DNA of 64,000 nt from Terriglobia bacterium. Lineage in GTDB: Bacteria > Acidobacteriota > Terriglobia > Terriglobales > Acidobacteriaceae. The notes below the pieces were generated by a model. It did not search any database. It was not told the origin of the DNA and was given only the letters and a program-made list of their open reading frames with translations. The position numbers and the translations under genes are program-made. Shown here in pieces: positions 51,370 through 61,143 of the stretch; within the stretch, counting starts at the first letter, position 1; each line of letters starts with the position of its first letter. The stretch spans positions 1 to 64,000 of the forward strand of contig JAIQFO010000009.1 in NCBI GenBank assembly GCA_020073215.1, written 5' to 3'.

Positions 51370-52737
51370 CTACGTCAAGTAATTCAGATAAGGCTGATGC
51401 GCGCGCAGATATTCCGAACCGAGTTCTTTTGCCAACTGAGTGTCGTCGACCAGCGGATTGGCCGCCAGTGCTTCGATGGCGATCTTCGACGAACATTCGA
51501 GTGCGGCTTTCGCAGTAAGCCGTTCGTATTCCTTCACCCCTAGCAGGAGTGATCTCACTTGCGACGGTATTGCGCCCACCGCAAGTGGTTTGGCGCCATT
51601 CGCGTCAATCACACACGGTACTTCCACGGAGTCGCGCAAGCCGAGTTCGTCGATCGCACCGTTGTTGGCGACATCGATCGGAAATACCGCAGCACGGTTG
51701 GTTGCGATGGCGCACATCACATCCACCGCGATACGCTCGTATCCCGCAGCCTTTTCGTACAGTTCCTTCCGTGCTGTCTGGAGTTTCTCTTCGTTGACGT
51801 CAGCGCCAGTCTCCAACTGAAAGTACGTGGCGTTACGGGTGGCGAGAAAACTGTCGTAAGCTGCGACAACCTTACCTCCGTCGGCGGCCCCTGCAGCCAC
51901 TTCCCGGAATAATTGCTGCTCCTGTTGCGCCACCATCTGCCCACGAGTCTGTGAAGCCTTTCTAAGCTTTTCGACAGCCTCCGCCGCATTCAAGTAGAAG
52001 TAGACGTACTCCGTTGGCAGGAGTCTCAGGTTCCGGAGATAGTCGGGTTTAAATAAGGGGACGTGATAGGCGTGAGCAAGCTGCTCTGGAGAATCAAATA
52101 ATGGCTGCAGCAGGTCCCTGCCATCTACCTGGACTGACCTCACCCATCCCAGATGATTGAGTCCTAGATAATCAAAGAAGGCCTGTCGGCTCGGGACCTT
52201 CAACAAAGCCGCCAACGACTCGAAGAGTTCGCGGGGCGTGTCACAGACGCCTAGGGTGCGTTGCACACCCGCTTCGAGCAACGCTTGGAGGACGACCCCA
52301 ACCGGGTTGGAGAAATTGAGGAGCCATGCACGAGGTGCGATTCGCTCTGCCAACTGCGCGTACTGCAAAACAATCGGGATAGTGCGCAACGCCATGGCCC
52401 AACCGCCGGGCCCAACTGTCTCCTGTCCGAGAACACCGTGCGAGAGAGCGATCTGCTCATCGACAATGCGAGTCTCAACTCCACCCACGCGAACGCTGGC
52501 AATGATGAAGTCGGCTCCCTCCAGTGTGTCTTCTACCGTTCTTCCGGTGCGAACTTTGATCTGCACCCCATAGCGTTCGATCATTGCCGCGCAAATCCGG
52601 CTAATCATGTACTGCCGCTCGTGGTTGGTGTCCCAGAGAACGAGTTCATCAATCCGGAGCTTCTCGCGCAATCGCAAGAGGCCGACCATAACCAGCGGCA
52701 CGCGCGCTCCGGCGCCACCGATAATTGCTAATTTCAT
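51370..52737 (-). CDS. Glycoside hydrolase family 4 (6-phospho-glycosidase/alpha-glucosidase type)
   Basis: 455 residues from ATG 52737, which overlaps the kinase stop by ATGA. NAD-binding start MKLAIIGGAGARVPLVMVGL. Metal and catalysis motifs: LLNFSNPVGVV, VCDTPRE (Mn-binding Cys) and LNHLGWV (His). GH4 enzymes use NAD+ and Mn2+ to oxidise C3 and then eliminate the aglycone, often acting on phosphorylated or modified sugars. In this operon an inositol glycoside is a fair guess. Confidence 0.88.
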   Translation of the reverse strand: MKLAIIGGAGARVPLVMVGLLRLREKLRIDELVLWDTNHERQYMISRICAAMIERYGVQIKVRTGRTVEDTLEGADFIIASVRVGGVETRIVDEQIALSHGVLGQETVGPGGWAMALRTIPIVLQYAQLAERIAPRAWLLNFSNPVGVVLQALLEAGVQRTLGVCDTPRELFESLAALLKVPSRQAFFDYLGLNHLGWVRSVQVDGRDLLQPLFDSPEQLAHAYHVPLFKPDYLRNLRLLPTEYVYFYLNAAEAVEKLRKASQTRGQMVAQQEQQLFREVAAGAADGGKVVAAYDSFLATRNATYFQLETGADVNEEKLQTARKELYEKAAGYERIAVDVMCAIATNRAAVFPIDVANNGAIDELGLRDSVEVPCVIDANGAKPLAVGAIPSQVRSLLLGVKEYERLTAKAALECSSKIAIEALAANPLVDDTQLAKELGSEYLRAHQPYLNYLT

Positions 52738-53657
52738 TTCATCTGCCTCAAGGCGCGGACAAGTTGTGCATGTGTTGGCGTTCCCGCGTTCCCGCCTGGC
52801 TTGGTTGTAGACAGAGCGCCGCAAACATTACCGGCACGCAGACAATCGACCAGAGAGCTCCCGTTCATCCAGTAATGCAAGAATCCTCCGTTGAATGCGT
52901 CTCCCGCTCCTGTCGTGTCCACCGTCTTTACTTTCAGGCTTGAAGCCCGTGCAAGTCCACTTGGCCCCAGCGCCATGGCTCCGGCAGAGCCGAGTTTGAC
53001 CACAATCACCTGCCCGGGACTGACCAGCTTGTGCGTTGCCTTTTCCGCAGTCTTTTCGTTCGCGTAGCGCAGAGCCTCAATCTTGTTGAGAAAGATCACG
53101 TCGAGGGAGGCGTAGAGCTCGCGGAAGCCAGGAAGCTGAACCGCCTCGGGGTGCCAGCCGAGATCCCACGAAGTAGTGACTTTGTGTCTCTTCAGCCAAT
53201 GTACGAGGTCAGCAAAAGGTTTCCAGTCGCGAGGTGACAGGCCAAAGTGCACGTGTCCCCCTGACGTAAGCCGTTTTCGCGTTGCGGGAGAGAGGATGTG
53301 CTTCTCAAGAAAAACATTGGATCCGGGATAGGTAAGGAAGAAACGATCCTTAATTAGAGATACGGAAACGGTCAGGGCGCCCATTGTTCCTGGCTTTTGC
53401 AGCACCAGGCCAGTTTTGATTCGCTCTTTGGCAAGTTCTTTCATTGCGAACTGATCGAGTGCCGTATCGCCGAGGACGGCAACCAGTTCCACTTTGCGCC
53501 CGAGGCGCGCAGCAGCAACGGCCGTATTTGGCGCCCCACCGCCAAGCGCCAAGCCGAAGTTCGAAGTAACCAACTCTTCTCCCATGTGTGGAAGGCGATC
53601 GAGTCGGTAGAACACTAAGTCAAAAAAGAACTCACCTGCCGCGATTAGCGATCGCAA
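52734..53657 (-). CDS. PfkB-family sugar kinase (IolC-like position)
   Basis: 307 residues from TTG 53657 (AAGGAG ten bases upstream). PfkB signatures: LALGGGAPNTAVAAARLG and DTTGAGDAFNGGF with the base Asp. The place of IolC in the pathway (phosphorylates 5-dehydro-2-deoxygluconate) fits, but the sequence is not clearly IolC and could be another sugar kinase. ATGA overlap with the GH4 gene. Confidence 0.83.
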   Translation of the reverse strand: MRSLIAAGEFFFDLVFYRLDRLPHMGEELVTSNFGLALGGGAPNTAVAAARLGRKVELVAVLGDTALDQFAMKELAKERIKTGLVLQKPGTMGALTVSVSLIKDRFFLTYPGSNVFLEKHILSPATRKRLTSGGHVHFGLSPRDWKPFADLVHWLKRHKVTTSWDLGWHPEAVQLPGFRELYASLDVIFLNKIEALRYANEKTAEKATHKLVSPGQVIVVKLGSAGAMALGPSGLARASSLKVKTVDTTGAGDAFNGGFLHYWMNGSSLVDCLRAGNVCGALSTTKPGGNAGTPTHAQLVRALRQMK

Positions 53658-53713
53658 GGGACGATGGCTCCTTCCTGATACCGAGTAACACTGTGCCGGT
53701 TGGCCGGCTTTGG

Positions 53714-54577
53714 CTAGCCAACATTGTGTTCTTGTTCAGGTTTGACCAGCGGGAGCCCCTCAGAGAATCCCCGCCATGTCGATGTCACCCAACCATGAGC
53801 CGGGTCGGTAGTATTGGCCAGTGATCGCGCGCTGCCCGCGAGAAAGTTCAAGTAATACGCATTGTAGCCATGGCCGGCCACGACGGGATGATAGCCGTCG
53901 CGAATCAGTACAGCATCGCTATCCCTCGCAGTGACCACCGTTTCCCGAGAACCATCCGAAGCGTACAGCCGTTGAAATGCGAAACCAGACGGACTCTGGA
54001 AGCGATAGTAGTAAATCTCGTCCAGATCGACCTCGACCGGCGGATTGTGCACTTCATGCTTGTGCGGTGGATAGCTCGACCAATTCCCGCTTGGCGTATA
54101 GACCTCGACGGCGATTATACGATCCCCAGGAAAGCTGGGAGGCATTACATCCACGATTTGACGCGAGGCGTTGCCTCCTCCTCGCAGAGAGACCGTTACG
54201 TCCGCCGGTGTCACGAATCGAGGTTCGAGCCGCGCCGCCGAAGCCACGCGGCACTCGGCGATCTCGCACGCTGTCTGCGCTCGCAAGGTCGCGCCGTGGT
54301 TGGCGGGCAAGTAAAGCGCGTACGGTAAACCTCCGAAGACGTTAGCGCGCTGACCGATGTCACGAGCGCCGTCTCCCCAGTCGGCAACACACTTGCCACC
54401 GAGCAGGACAAGGGCAGTCTCCTCGGTGGAACTGTGGAATCGCAGTGAGTTACCCGGCGCGAGGCGATGGACAAAAAAGCTCATCCACTGCCAATTCGCA
54501 CGTTCGCGGGGAAGATCCAGGATGACGCCTGTCTCTCGTGTCAGGTCGGAATGGACGATGATTTCTTGGCTCGACAT
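53714..54577 (-). CDS. iolB: 5-deoxy-glucuronate isomerase
   Basis: 287 residues. A bicupin: TEETALVLLGGKCVADWGD in the first half, YPPHKHEVHNPPVEVDLDEI and VVAGHGYNAYYLNFLAG in the second, the usual IolB pattern. It isomerises 5-deoxyglucuronate to 2-deoxy-5-keto-gluconate in inositol breakdown. ATG 54577. The kinase gene starts 56 bases downstream. Confidence 0.9.
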   Translation of the reverse strand: MSSQEIIVHSDLTRETGVILDLPRERANWQWMSFFVHRLAPGNSLRFHSSTEETALVLLGGKCVADWGDGARDIGQRANVFGGLPYALYLPANHGATLRAQTACEIAECRVASAARLEPRFVTPADVTVSLRGGGNASRQIVDVMPPSFPGDRIIAVEVYTPSGNWSSYPPHKHEVHNPPVEVDLDEIYYYRFQSPSGFAFQRLYASDGSRETVVTARDSDAVLIRDGYHPVVAGHGYNAYYLNFLAGSARSLANTTDPAHGWVTSTWRGFSEGLPLVKPEQEHNVG

Positions 54578-54601
54578 AGTGAGTAATCCTGCAGAGAAAT
54601 G

Positions 54602-55567
54602 TTATCGATTTGCACCCTGAGTTGTCGCCACGGTCGTTTCGGATTCGAGTTGTAATTCCACCGAGCGCAGATACTCGCGATTCCGGCGTGCGCTCTCTTT
54701 CGGTGCCCCCATACCGGGCAGAACATCCTGCTCGACGAGAAGATAGTGGTTGTAGCCAGCGTTCCTGGCCCAGCGCAAGATACCGGCGAAGTCGACACAC
54801 CCCTTACCGAGTTCGCAGAAAACGCCGTGACGGAGCGCTTCGAAGTAGTCCCAACCATTCTTGCGCGCCTTTTCAGCGACGACCGGATCGCAATCCTTGC
54901 AGTGAAGGTACCAGACACGCTTGCCGAAACGGCTCAGGCCAGCTAAGGCATCCGTTGACTTTGAGCCGTAGCAGTAGTGTCCGGCATCGAAGACGAGACC
55001 GAGCAACTCGGGGTCGGTGAGGTCGAGCAAGCGCGAGATTTCTTCAGGCGTTTCAACGTAGCCTGCACAGTGGTGGTGTAAGACGGTGCGTAAGCCCGTC
55101 GCTTCGCGCACCGCACGCGCGACCTTATTAGCTCCGTCGGCGAAAGTACGCCACTCCGGCACACTAAGACCCATCTCAGGTGTAATGCGGCCGGCATACT
55201 TTGTGCGTTCAGGAACTGAACCATTGTTATCGGCGAGCACGAGAAATGGGCGCGGCTCGGTGGCGACAGATGCCAGTAAGCAAGCCGTCTTAACCGCGGC
55301 TTCTATGCCGGGGGTGTGTGCGGCGGGATCTTTAAGAGCGACAGGCACGAAGGCGCCGAGCATGGTCACGCTACGCCCTTTGAGTTCGGAAGCGAGCGCG
55401 GCGGAATCAGTGGGCATGTATCCCCAATCGCCCAGTTCCGTGCCGGTGTATCCGGTTTCCACCAACTCGTTAAGCATACGGTCGAAGGCGATCTGTTCTC
55501 CTTTGGCCTGGTCGAACTCTAGTGTTCCCCACGAGCAGGGTGCGTTACCGACACGAAATGCTGTCAT
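54602..55567 (-). CDS. iolE: Myo-inosose-2 dehydratase-like (sugar phosphate isomerase/epimerase family)
   Basis: 321 residues from ATG 55567. TIM barrel: [69 protein letters not shown] and [13 protein letters not shown] at the end. The metal-binding Glu, Asp, His and Glu positions of the family are present. It dehydrates 2-keto-myo-inositol. ATGA overlap with iolG upstream. Confidence 0.88.
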   Translation of the reverse strand: MTAFRVGNAPCSWGTLEFDQAKGEQIAFDRMLNELVETGYTGTELGDWGYMPTDSAALASELKGRSVTMLGAFVPVALKDPAAHTPGIEAAVKTACLLASVATEPRPFLVLADNNGSVPERTKYAGRITPEMGLSVPEWRTFADGANKVARAVREATGLRTVLHHHCAGYVETPEEISRLLDLTDPELLGLVFDAGHYCYGSKSTDALAGLSRFGKRVWYLHCKDCDPVVAEKARKNGWDYFEALRHGVFCELGKGCVDFAGILRWARNAGYNHYLLVEQDVLPGMGAPKESARRNREYLRSVELQLESETTVATTQGANR

Positions 55568-56637
55568 GAGTCCCTCCGTTGGTCCCTTGAAGCTCGTTTG
55601 GCACTTGTTACAGAATCGGCCGTGGTGGCGGAGATCGCACTTACCTTAACCGGTCTTCCTTCCTTGTAAGACCGCAATGCGGCGATCCCCATGAGCACGG
55701 GGATGCGTCCGTCCTCACCAGTAACCGGGGTGGGCTTGTCTTCCACGATCGAGGCAATGAACGACTTCAACTCGCTCGCGAAACTCTCGGCGTAGCGCTC
55801 CATAAAGAAGTTGAAAGGCAAGTCCCGGCGGATTTCGGCGCTGGTACTTATGACCGCCTGATTGGGATAGCAGTTGCCCGTGCTGATGGACCCTTTGCTC
55901 CCGAGAACCTCCACGCGCTGGTCATAACCGTAAACGGCTTGGCGGCAGTTATCGATAATACCAATCCCGCCGTTTGCGAAGCGGAGAGTAATGATCGCGG
56001 TATCGACGTCGCCCACTTCGCCGATCTCAGGGTTCACCAGAACGCCCGCGGCGGTAAAGATTTCTTCCACATCCTCGCCCATCAGGAAACGCGCCATGTC
56101 GAAGTCGTGGATGGTCATGTCGAAAAACATGCCACCTGATACCTTGACATATGAGATCGGCGGAGGTTCTGGGTCGCGACTGATGATGTGGAGGAGTCGC
56201 GGAGTACCGATTTCGCCCGTAGCAATCGCCTTCTTTACACGCGCAAAATTGGCATCAAAGCGCCGATTAAAGCCAAGTTGAAGTTTCACTCCGGCACGTT
56301 CGACGGCTTCCAGAGCCCAATCTATGCGGGAAAGATCGTAGTCAATCGGCTTCTCACAGAAGATATGCTTGCCCGCCTGGGCTGCCTGCACAATCAAATC
56401 AGCATGCGTATTCGTCGAGGAGCAGATGAGGACTGCCTCAATATCGGGGCTGTTGAGAAGCTGGCTGTTGTCGTCAGCTACCCGCGCAAACCCGTAAACG
56501 GAGGCAGCGTCTTCAGCCGCGGCACGGTCGATATCGGTAATTGCAACGGGGACAGCCGCCGAATCGCTGGAAACCGTTCGGGCGTGAACCCTGCCGATCC
56601 TGCCCGCGCCAACAATGCCAATCCGAATCTTTTTCAT
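55564..56637 (-). CDS. iolG: Inositol 2-dehydrogenase-like (Gfo/Idh/MocA family)
   Basis: 357 residues from ATG 56637 with GGGAGGG upstream. NAD-binding start [22 protein letters not shown] motif at [11 protein letters not shown] with the catalytic Lys; [20 protein letters not shown] with Asp and His of the active site. The first gene of the operon, it oxidises myo-inositol. A LacI-type operator (56662-56675) stands just in front. Confidence 0.9.
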   Translation of the reverse strand: MKKIRIGIVGAGRIGRVHARTVSSDSAAVPVAITDIDRAAAEDAASVYGFARVADDNSQLLNSPDIEAVLICSSTNTHADLIVQAAQAGKHIFCEKPIDYDLSRIDWALEAVERAGVKLQLGFNRRFDANFARVKKAIATGEIGTPRLLHIISRDPEPPPISYVKVSGGMFFDMTIHDFDMARFLMGEDVEEIFTAAGVLVNPEIGEVGDVDTAIITLRFANGGIGIIDNCRQAVYGYDQRVEVLGSKGSISTGNCYPNQAVISTSAEIRRDLPFNFFMERYAESFASELKSFIASIVEDKPTPVTGEDGRIPVLMGIAALRSYKEGRPVKVSAISATTADSVTSAKRASRDQRRDS

Positions 56638-56661
56638 CGTTCATCCCTCCCAGCACCCGTA

Positions 56662-56675
56662 CCGGAACGTTTCGG
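56662..56675. promoter_or_regulatory. LacI-type operator candidate in front of iolG
   Basis: CCGGAACGTTTCGG, a near-perfect palindrome with the central CG step of LacI-family sites. 25-38 bases upstream of the iolG ATG, where a bound repressor would block the start of transcription or early elongation. Confidence 0.65.
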
Positions 56676-57043
56676 CAAGAAAGACAAGAAAATCAGCCTA
56701 CCAGTTCCAAGTCGTGACATTCGACGCCAATGGGATTTTGATTTCGACAGCTTGAGCCATCATTTCCTTCCTGAATCACAGCACGAAAGCGCCAAATCGA
56801 CGCATCCAAGAGCAAATAATACCAGAAGCCGGGGGGCCGTCTACATGTTACCGAAACGTTATGGCTTCTCAAGAGGCGCGCCATCGAGGGTAACCGTTCA
56901 TGAGGTTGCGGCACAAGACAACTATGAACGAGTTCATTGCGGATTAGGCGTAGTGGGATTAATCTGAGCTATTAAGACACGCACTTAAACCGAGTGAGTC
57001 TATTGTCGAGCAGTAGTGGTGCATTTCGGGAAGGGAGCTTCCA
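56676..57043. other. Rest of the divergent iolG/LacI control region
   Basis: No gene. It holds the operator candidate at 56851-56864 and AT-rich patches (56811-56822, 56950-56975) that may include promoters. I cannot assign -10/-35 boxes with confidence. Confidence 0.5.
56851..56864. promoter_or_regulatory. LacI-type operator candidate, middle of the divergent region
   Basis: CCGAAACGTTATGG, matching the left half and centre of the site at 56662. About 180 bases from the regulator start. Confidence 0.5.
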
Positions 57044-58102
57044 GTGACGTTGAAGCGCTCACGAGGTGCGCGACACGCAACCATTCGTGATGTGGCAAAG
57101 GCGGCCGGCGGATCGGTTTCGACTGTCTCTGCGGCCCTGAACAACTCAGACTACGTCAGTGCCGGGATGCGCACGCGGATAGAAGCGGCCATTAAGAAGC
57201 TGAAGTATCGGCCGAACGACTTGGCGCGTGGACTGCGACTTCGGAAAACGCACTCTATCGCGATTGTCGTGCCCGACCTGTCGAACAACTTCTACGTCGA
57301 TCTAGTGCGCGGCGCAAAGGATTATTCCGCTTCCGCGAATTACACCGTGCTGGTAGGAGATTCGCGGGAGAATTGGGACGAAGAGCGCAGCTACTTGGAC
57401 TTTTTCCATCGGCGGAGGGTGGATGGCGTGGTGCGGGTCCCGGCCATGAACGCACCCAAGACGAATGTCTCGTCGATTCTGGGCGATATCCCACTCGTGT
57501 ATGCCGACCGATTTCCCCCTTTGCGAGATCCGAGTATAGGCAGAGTCGGTATCGACAACGCCAAGGCCGCGGAGAGTGCAATGCGTTACCTGCTTAGCCT
57601 CGGACACCGGCGGATCGGAATCATTGTTGGTGATACCGCGAACGGGACGTCGTCGGAGAGGCTTCGCGGGTGTATCACGGCTTTACAAAGCGTAAAGATC
57701 CGGGTGGATCGCTCTCGAATACATGCCGGACATAACGATATGGAGAGCGGCCATTCTCACGCCATGAAACTGCTGACAGGCAAGAACCGCCCGACCGCGA
57801 TCTTTTGTACGAACAACTTGATGGCTTTGGGTGCCTTCGCCGCCATCCAGGAAATCGAACTACGCTGCCCAGAGGACATCAGCTTGCTTGGGTTCGACGA
57901 CTTTTATTGGGCTACATTGCTGCGTCCGAAGATGACGGTGGTCAGCCAACCCGCGCGAGAGATGGGAATGACGGCTGCGCGGATGTTGATTGATCAGATC
58001 GAAGGACGGCCGAGCGTTCCCAGTCCGACATTACTGGCCACGAATCTGATTGTGCGCGACTCCTGTTGTCCGCCGCAAGGGGTGAACATTGCGAAGAACT
58101 AA
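57044..58102 (+). CDS. LacI-family transcription regulator of the inositol locus
   Basis: 352 residues from GTG 57044 (GGGAAGGGAG upstream). Helix-turn-helix HATIRDVAKAAGGSVSTVSA with the hinge helix NDLARGLRLRKT; a periplasmic-binding-like sensor domain follows (SIAIVVPDLSNNFYVDLVRG, RPTAIFCTNNLMALGAFAAI, DISLLGFDDFYWATLLRP). One Gly (AAGGSVS) stands where most members have Val. Divergent from the iol operon; it probably represses it until an inositol derivative binds. Confidence 0.93.
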   Translation: MTLKRSRGARHATIRDVAKAAGGSVSTVSAALNNSDYVSAGMRTRIEAAIKKLKYRPNDLARGLRLRKTHSIAIVVPDLSNNFYVDLVRGAKDYSASANYTVLVGDSRENWDEERSYLDFFHRRRVDGVVRVPAMNAPKTNVSSILGDIPLVYADRFPPLRDPSIGRVGIDNAKAAESAMRYLLSLGHRRIGIIVGDTANGTSSERLRGCITALQSVKIRVDRSRIHAGHNDMESGHSHAMKLLTGKNRPTAIFCTNNLMALGAFAAIQEIELRCPEDISLLGFDDFYWATLLRPKMTVVSQPAREMGMTAARMLIDQIEGRPSVPSPTLLATNLIVRDSCCPPQGVNIAKN

Positions 58103-58219
58103 CCTCCCTCGAGTTCAAAGATAGCCTAACGAGATAGTGTCTCCAGAAGGTCGAAGGACGATCTCTTGATTCTTCGATCGCGGCGATGGCCATGAATTCT
58201 GCCCATCGATGTCATCGGG

Positions 58220-58233
58220 CTGGAACGTTTCGG
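58220..58233. promoter_or_regulatory. LacI-type operator candidate before the creatininase-like gene
   Basis: CTGGAACGTTTCGG, 13 of 14 bases equal to the site before iolG. It is 80-93 bases upstream of ATG 58313. Confidence 0.6.
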
Positions 58234-58312
58234 TGCGGGAAATTAGAGTTGGCTGCAGATGGACAACAGCTGGCCGTTCGGCTACGCTTGCGCATACGAA
58301 AGGTAATGCGCG

Positions 58313-59185
58313 ATGGATTACTTCACACGGAGAGAAGTGTTGTGCGCGGGAGCATTTCTGCCGGCAGTGATCCCTGCGGTAATGTCCGAAGGTGAGGAAA
58401 CCAGGGCTGATACAGCCAAACCGAAGCGACTGGAGGAAGTCGGCGGGTATCAGATTGCCGAAGCAGTCTCAGGGCATCCACTGGCAATCTTGCCACTGGG
58501 CAGCCTGGAGTATCACGGACCGCATAATCCGCTCGGCGCGGACTCTATCATCATTTCGGGAATTGCCGAGCGCGTCGCGGTGCGAACGAATGCATTGCTT
58601 CTCCCGACCATAATGTTGACGTTTTGCCCGTCGCATACAGCTCATTTCCGGGGGACGATGTCGATTCGCCCGGAGGTCATGACATCGTATTTTGCTGACG
58701 TTCTGCGCAACACACTGCAACTAGGTTTCACAAAGATATTCGTTCTCAATGGACATGATGGCAACATTGGGCCGGGACGTGGGGCCATCTCCGAGGTAGC
58801 GCACCAAGCTCCAGAGGCGGCAATCCTTTTTGCCAATTGGTGGGAGTTTCTGCCCGGCGAAATGGTGAAGAAGTTGGCGATATTCAGTCAATCGAATGGC
58901 GGTCACGGGCACGGTGGACCGCTGGAAACCTCGTCTGTCGCAGCATTCCGGCCTGATCTCATTCATCTCAGCAGTGCACAAGACATGCCCGAGCCGCCGG
59001 ACATGTCGGGCGGGCAGCCATATTTCCTTCAGAAATCAACGGCGAAGAATTGGCCCGGCTATTCCGGTAAAGTGAGTGAGGCGTCGGCGGAGAAGGGACG
59101 CCATCTCGTGCAGATCAGCGAAGACGGAATCGTAAAACTCGTCGATAACTGGCTGGCGCATCCGGATGATCCGGGAAGCTGGTAG
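58313..59185 (+). CDS. Exported creatininase-family amidohydrolase
   Basis: 290 residues from ATG 58313. Tat-like signal TRREVLCAGAFLPAVIPAV. Metal motifs: LPLGSLEYHGPHNPLGADS (Glu, His, Asp) and LNGHDGNIGPG, then GGHGHGGPLETSSVAAFRP. The family opens cyclic amides or, in other members, acts in cofactor pathways. The exported location is unusual. Its operator suggests it belongs to the same regulon; a substrate linked to inositol is inference. Confidence 0.85.
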   Translation: MDYFTRREVLCAGAFLPAVIPAVMSEGEETRADTAKPKRLEEVGGYQIAEAVSGHPLAILPLGSLEYHGPHNPLGADSIIISGIAERVAVRTNALLLPTIMLTFCPSHTAHFRGTMSIRPEVMTSYFADVLRNTLQLGFTKIFVLNGHDGNIGPGRGAISEVAHQAPEAAILFANWWEFLPGEMVKKLAIFSQSNGGHGHGGPLETSSVAAFRPDLIHLSSAQDMPEPPDMSGGQPYFLQKSTAKNWPGYSGKVSEASAEKGRHLVQISEDGIVKLVDNWLAHPDDPGSW

Positions 59186-59205
59186 CTGCAGAAGCCCACA
59201 CTGCG

Positions 59206-61107
59206 ATGAAAGTGGCAAATAAGCCCAGTCGACCGCAAGATGACCAGCGTCTTCCAATGGCTTGGAATCTTCTGCTGACCTCGACACCGCCTGTGTCTCG
59301 TCTCCGGCTGATTCTTTTCGCAGCCGCGTTTCTTGTTCCGATCCTCTCTGTTCCAATGTTTGCACAACAGCAGGTTCTGTTGCAGGCGCAGTCAGCCCTC
59401 GATTCCAACCATCCGCAACAGGCGATTGACATTCTTTCCAAGCACGTGACAGATCATCCGGCAGACGACTCCGCCCATCTACTTCTGGCCGAGGCATTCA
59501 CAATGATAGGACGGGCGAAGCAAGCGGAGGAGCAATACCAGATCATCTTGAAACACGCTCCCGATCACTACATCGCGCTTGCCGGCCTGGGTGAGCTGTA
59601 CGCAAGCATGGGAGAGGAGGAGAAAGCGGAGCGCTTGCTGGCAAAAGCCGTGAAATACAGCCGGCATGAGCCGCAGTTACGGATTGAGTGGGCACAGGCG
59701 TTGACGCGCCTGCACCGATTCAAGGAAGCATCCAATGCACTCACGAGTGTTGGTGCGCCCACTGATGCTAAAGAGCGCATCGACTTCTTCTGCCTGAAGG
59801 CAGCGATTTCCGAGGGCCTTGGCAACTCATCCTCTGCAGCGGCAGAAATGGAAAGCGCACTAGCGATTCGTCCCGAAGATGCCGGACTGCAGTTAGCGAC
59901 AGCTATGGCACAACTGCAAGCGGAACACGCGGACCGTGCCATGAATCTCGCACAAAGGCTGTATACGCGAACTCAGCAGGTTGAGGCCGGCCTCCTCCTG
60001 TTGCAGACGCAACTTGTTATGCGAGTGGATGTTCATCCGACATTGGCATCGCTGCGCAGCCTGGAACTGGCAACGGAGCGCGAAATAGCGCTCCGGCAAC
60101 GCCTCGCGGAGATCTTGATTTCGCACGGACATTTTGCGGAAAGTGCCGTCGACCTTAACCGTGCAGCAGAATTGGATCCCACGAATCCGGATCTGCGATT
60201 CGATCTCGCACTAGCCCAGTTCAAAGCCGGTGAAACGAAAGATGCGTTGTCTTCCGCACAAAAAGCCAAGGAACTCCGGGACAGCGCCGATACCGAGGCT
60301 TTGCTGGGGGACCTCCAGGAAACACTCGGTGACAGTCTCTCTGCGATCAAGAATTACCAGGCGGCAGTATCAATAGATCCAAAGAACGAGGACCATCAGC
60401 TCGCCTTGGCGTTAGAGTTTATTCGTCACCGGAATTTCGAACCGGCAAAACTCGTGCTTGAACAGGCTGAAAAGTCGTTCCCCAAGTCGTGGCGAATCGC
60501 GGTGGCGCTGGGAATGGTTCAGTACTTTGTGGGGACGAAGCAGGAGGCAAGTGAGATCCTTCTCCGCGCCGTGGACCTAGCGCCAGATCCGGAGTCCGTG
60601 CTTCGCTACTTGGGTGATATCGAGTTGGACGAATCCGCGGCGCCTGATCCACCGGCGATGATGCGAATTTGTGAGTACGCAGATGCTCATCCCAAGGCAG
60701 CAAGAGAGCAACTGTACTGCGGATCTCTCATGCTCCATAACGGTTACGCGTCTGATGACAAATCGAGGATCAACGACATCATCCGCCGATTGACGATCGC
60801 AGTGGAAGCACTGCCCGATGAGGCGGCTCCTCATTGCGAACTCGGAAGGACTTACATGTGGCTGGAGAACTGGACGTTGGCGCAGCGAGAATCCGAGATT
60901 TGCGCGCGCCTGAATCCCGATTCGGCCCAGGCACATTACCGCTTGTCACGGATTTACCGCCGCACCGAGCAGATCGAACGTGCGCACGAAGAGATCAAGC
61001 TGTACAAAGCTGCGTCTGAACGGCTCGCGGATGAAAACGAACAGCATGAGAATTCACTCAAAACGTTCATCTACACCATAAGGAACGAGGCGACGAGACC
61101 CAAGTAA
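59206..61107 (+). CDS. Exported TPR-repeat protein
   Basis: 633 residues. ATG 59206 follows the previous stop by 20 bases, so they are likely co-transcribed. One hydrophobic segment (LRLILFAAAFLVPILSVPMFA, about residues 34-54) acts as signal or anchor. About 14 TPR-like units follow (for example ALAGLGELYASMGEEEKAER, YRLSRIYRRTEQIERAHEEI). A scaffold or complex partner; no enzyme motif. Confidence 0.85.
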   Translation: MKVANKPSRPQDDQRLPMAWNLLLTSTPPVSRLRLILFAAAFLVPILSVPMFAQQQVLLQAQSALDSNHPQQAIDILSKHVTDHPADDSAHLLLAEAFTMIGRAKQAEEQYQIILKHAPDHYIALAGLGELYASMGEEEKAERLLAKAVKYSRHEPQLRIEWAQALTRLHRFKEASNALTSVGAPTDAKERIDFFCLKAAISEGLGNSSSAAAEMESALAIRPEDAGLQLATAMAQLQAEHADRAMNLAQRLYTRTQQVEAGLLLLQTQLVMRVDVHPTLASLRSLELATEREIALRQRLAEILISHGHFAESAVDLNRAAELDPTNPDLRFDLALAQFKAGETKDALSSAQKAKELRDSADTEALLGDLQETLGDSLSAIKNYQAAVSIDPKNEDHQLALALEFIRHRNFEPAKLVLEQAEKSFPKSWRIAVALGMVQYFVGTKQEASEILLRAVDLAPDPESVLRYLGDIELDESAAPDPPAMMRICEYADAHPKAAREQLYCGSLMLHNGYASDDKSRINDIIRRLTIAVEALPDEAAPHCELGRTYMWLENWTLAQRESEICARLNPDSAQAHYRLSRIYRRTEQIERAHEEIKLYKAASERLADENEQHENSLKTFIYTIRNEATRPK

Positions 61108-61143
61108 GTTCGATCCTGTTGCCTCGAACTTGATGTCGCAGCG

